Source: Planctomicrobium sp.
Lineage (GTDB): Bacteria; Planctomycetota; Planctomycetia; Planctomycetales; Planctomycetaceae
Assembly (NCBI GenBank): GCA_029259835.1
Contig: JAJDEL010000912.1
Span: forward strand, 1-7,423
Direction: 5' to 3'
Length of the DNA: 7,423 nt
Positions 6,250 through 7,423 of the stretch are shown in pieces. Position 1 is the stretch's first letter; each line of letters starts with the position of its first letter. Below the pieces are notes generated by a model that worked only from the letters and a program-made list of their open reading frames with translations, made no database searches and had not been told where the DNA came from. Made by a program: the position numbers and the translations under genes.

Positions 6250-6918
6250 TTAGGCTGACGCAGCATTTGTGTTCGCAGGTTTACGACGACGTCGGTATCC
6301 ATACCCACCCATCACAAGCAAGCCAATTCCGCCAAGAATCAAGCTTGATGGTTCTGGGGTGACAATGAGTGCGTCTGCGTTAAACATCCCTGTAAACGTT
6401 GCCCCAGTTGTCCTGAGAATTAGTGTATCAATTTGACTCAATACAACAGGGTTAAATGCGGAGAAGAGAAAATCGATATTTTCGCCTACAGTTCCGTTGG
6501 GAATCACAATTGGAACAATTGACTGCAGAGCCAAAGATCGAATTTCAATTTCTATTTGCAAATCCGTACTGCCTGCCCACGAGACACCCTGCAACTGAAA
6601 ACTGAGATTGGCAGGACTCGAGTTCACAGGAGGCAAAATAAAGCCTGTGCTGAAATTGTCATAAATCAATTCAAATGAACCAGGTGTAAACGCACCAAAG
6701 AACAATTCTCCAGCAAAAGAATTGTCGATATCCGTGATACCAAGCCCTGTACTTGAAAGAGTTCGGTCAGCATTAAAACCAAAATCTCCAAGTGGAATCT
6801 GTATCTCAGGGAGGCCAGTGTTGAGTTGAGGATTACTGAAATCGTCAATGACAAATTCAGCGGAAGCTGAAGCCGACGCAAAGAATAAAAGAACAAGTCC
6901 GAGGAGTATTTTCTTCAT
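6250..6918 (-). CDS. PEP-CTERM sorting-domain exported protein
   Basis: 222 residues. The ATG at 6918 is supported by an AAAGGT ribosome site seven bases upstream. Residues 1-20 are a Sec signal peptide (MKKILLGLVLLFFASASASA, cleavage expected before EFVIDDF). The middle (21-185) is rich in beta-prone, Phe/Leu/Ile/Ser/Asn sequence with no cysteine and no catalytic motif I recognise; it may be a beta-sandwich, as in many PEP-CTERM proteins. The C-terminus is diagnostic: TPEPSSL (187-193) carrying the PEP motif, a hydrophobic helix (about 192-207), and the Arg cluster YRRRRK (208-213). Such tails are recognised by exosortase, which cleaves and sorts the protein to the surface or matrix. Unusually, ten residues (PANTNAASA region) follow the Arg cluster. 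No exosortase gene is in the window. The sorting class is confident; the role is unknown. Confidence 0.92.
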   Translation of the reverse strand: MKKILLGLVLLFFASASASAEFVIDDFSNPQLNTGLPEIQIPLGDFGFNADRTLSSTGLGITDIDNSFAGELFFGAFTPGSFELIYDNFSTGFILPPVNSSPANLSFQLQGVSWAGSTDLQIEIEIRSLALQSIVPIVIPNGTVGENIDFLFSAFNPVVLSQIDTLILRTTGATFTGMFNADALIVTPEPSSLILGGIGLLVMGGYGYRRRRKPANTNAASA

Positions 6919-6939
6919 GAAATCTACCTTTTATTTTTG

Positions 6940-6954
6940 AATCATGAAATGATT
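6940..6954. promoter_or_regulatory. Palindrome just upstream of the PEP-CTERM gene
   Basis: AATCAT-GAA-ATGATT is a perfect 6-bp inverted repeat with a 3-base centre, 21 bases upstream of the PEP-CTERM start codon. It would overlap the promoter or the 5' leader, which suits an operator. No regulator can be named, and AT-rich palindromes of this size also occur by chance. Confidence 0.25.
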
Positions 6955-6980
6955 GTTTGAGCAGCAATAAGAGACGAGCC

Positions 6981-7004
6981 TGTCTCGTTAAACCTAACGA
7001 GACA
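6981..7004 (-). terminator. Hairpin after the partial right-hand gene
   Basis: TGTCTCGTTA (6981-6990) and TAACGAGACA (6995-7004) form a perfect 10-bp stem closed by AACC; with a small bulge the stem extends to the outer GCC/GGC. It lies 9 bases after the stop codon of the minus-strand gene ending at 7014 and before the PEP-CTERM start. On the minus strand the stem is followed by GGCTCGTCTCTTATTG, only moderately U-rich. The position fits a terminator separating the two genes and supports the upstream frame being real. Confidence 0.65.
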
Positions 7005-7013
7005 TCAGGCGAA

Positions 7014-7423
7014 TCATCCAATTGGTGGTCGAAAAATCCCATCGGAAAAGGGTGGAGAGACTTTGAGTTCAGGAACATCACGTAAGTAGCTAAAGAAACG
7101 ACTCTTCTCCAGGTTTGAAACATCGAGAAGTACGGCGGGTGCAGCACCCGCCCCGAATCCACAAATGCTCGTCCCACCAGCGGAAGTACCGCTCGTTCCA
7201 GAACCATTTTGCTGTGCAAGTAGATTATTATGGGGCAGTAACAAATCGTTGACTTCCAGAACTTCAAGTTCATCAGAATGCCCTGAACTTGCAACGAAAC
7301 AGCTCGATGTTGAGAGGTGAAATGATTGTGTGACAGAGATTTCAACAGGTTTTGCAGCAATAAACCCAGCTTCAGAATGCCCTTGGACGATTCCAATAAA
7401 CAAACCCACTTTGAGAATCAAAA
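7014..7423 (-). CDS. Unrecognised protein, C-terminal part, 5' end beyond window
   Basis: The frame is open from the right edge to a TGA at 7014-7016, giving at least 135 residues. The only start inside the window is a TTG at 7421 with no visible ribosome site, so the true start probably lies outside. The first visible residues (LILKVGLFIGIVQG) are hydrophobic and could be the end of a signal peptide or a membrane segment. A low-complexity Gly/Ser/Thr/Ala stretch (NGSGTSGTSAGGTS, then GFGAGAAPA) sits in the middle. The end, RFFSYLRDVPELKVSPPF, then FRPPIG, looks like a folded domain or tail. I recognise no family. A hairpin directly after the stop supports a real gene. A competing minus-strand frame (6857-7396) overlaps the PEP-CTERM start and reads like a shadow. 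It is possibly an exported planctomycete-specific protein, which is a guess. Confidence 0.55.
   Translation of the reverse strand, partial: LILKVGLFIGIVQGHSEAGFIAAKPVEISVTQSFHLSTSSCFVASSGHSDELEVLEVNDLLLPHNNLLAQQNGSGTSGTSAGGTSICGFGAGAAPAVLLDVSNLEKSRFFSYLRDVPELKVSPPFSDGIFRPPIG

Noticed and set aside
6857..7396. Minus-strand frame of 179 codons
   Set aside because: It overlaps the PEP-CTERM start and the 6981-7004 hairpin, and reads as a shadow of the frame ending at 7014.
1..7423. Defence island, biosynthetic cluster, CRISPR array, tRNA or mobile element
   Set aside because: I found no repeat-spacer pattern, transposase, integrase, cloverleaf or defence-type domain; the genes are mixed metabolic and envelope genes on both strands.

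Overview
The window looks like chromosomal DNA of a planctomycete, probably of the Planctomycetales. The evidence is a DUF1559 pseudopilin-like gene with a textbook prepilin N-terminus, a PEP-CTERM protein ending in an Arg cluster, several secreted or membrane-anchored small proteins, GTG starts and moderate GC. I see no rRNA, tRNA, CRISPR array, insertion sequence or phage gene.

Layout: (1) 1-1065, minus: DUF1559 protein, whose 3' end runs off the left edge. (2) 1066-1593: a long divergent intergenic region with short palindromes but no convincing gene. (3) 1594-2187, plus: exported thioredoxin-fold (AhpC/TSA, peroxiredoxin-like) protein with a CPIC motif. (4) 2232-3683, minus: a two-domain protein shaped like an AroD-AroE fusion (type I 3-dehydroquinate dehydratase plus shikimate dehydrogenase). 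By motif alignment it has lost most catalytic residues of both domains. (5) 4145-5332 and 3850-4128, minus: class V aminotransferase (alanine/serine-glyoxylate/pyruvate type), then after 16 bp a 92-residue membrane-anchored protein whose C-terminus resembles the first half of an acyl carrier protein and stops where the DSL motif should begin. (6) 5571-6053, plus: DinB-like putative metal-binding four-helix protein, divergent from the aminotransferase. (7) 6250-6918, minus: PEP-CTERM exported protein. (8) 7014 to the right edge, minus: the C-terminal part of an unrecognised protein.

Most of the genes are ordinary planctomycete housekeeping or envelope genes, and they do not form one obvious pathway. 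The only clear transcription unit is the aminotransferase plus its small membrane partner. Several strong hairpins punctuate the map: a 17-bp perfect stem between the convergent DinB and PEP-CTERM genes, a 10-bp stem after the partial right-hand gene, and a 9-bp stem after the ACP-like gene.

The best leads for new biology are the apparently catalytically dead AroD-AroE fusion and the half acyl-carrier-like membrane protein linked to the aminotransferase. Both rest on alignment from memory and need structure or family searches. I see no defence system or other complete multi-gene novelty.
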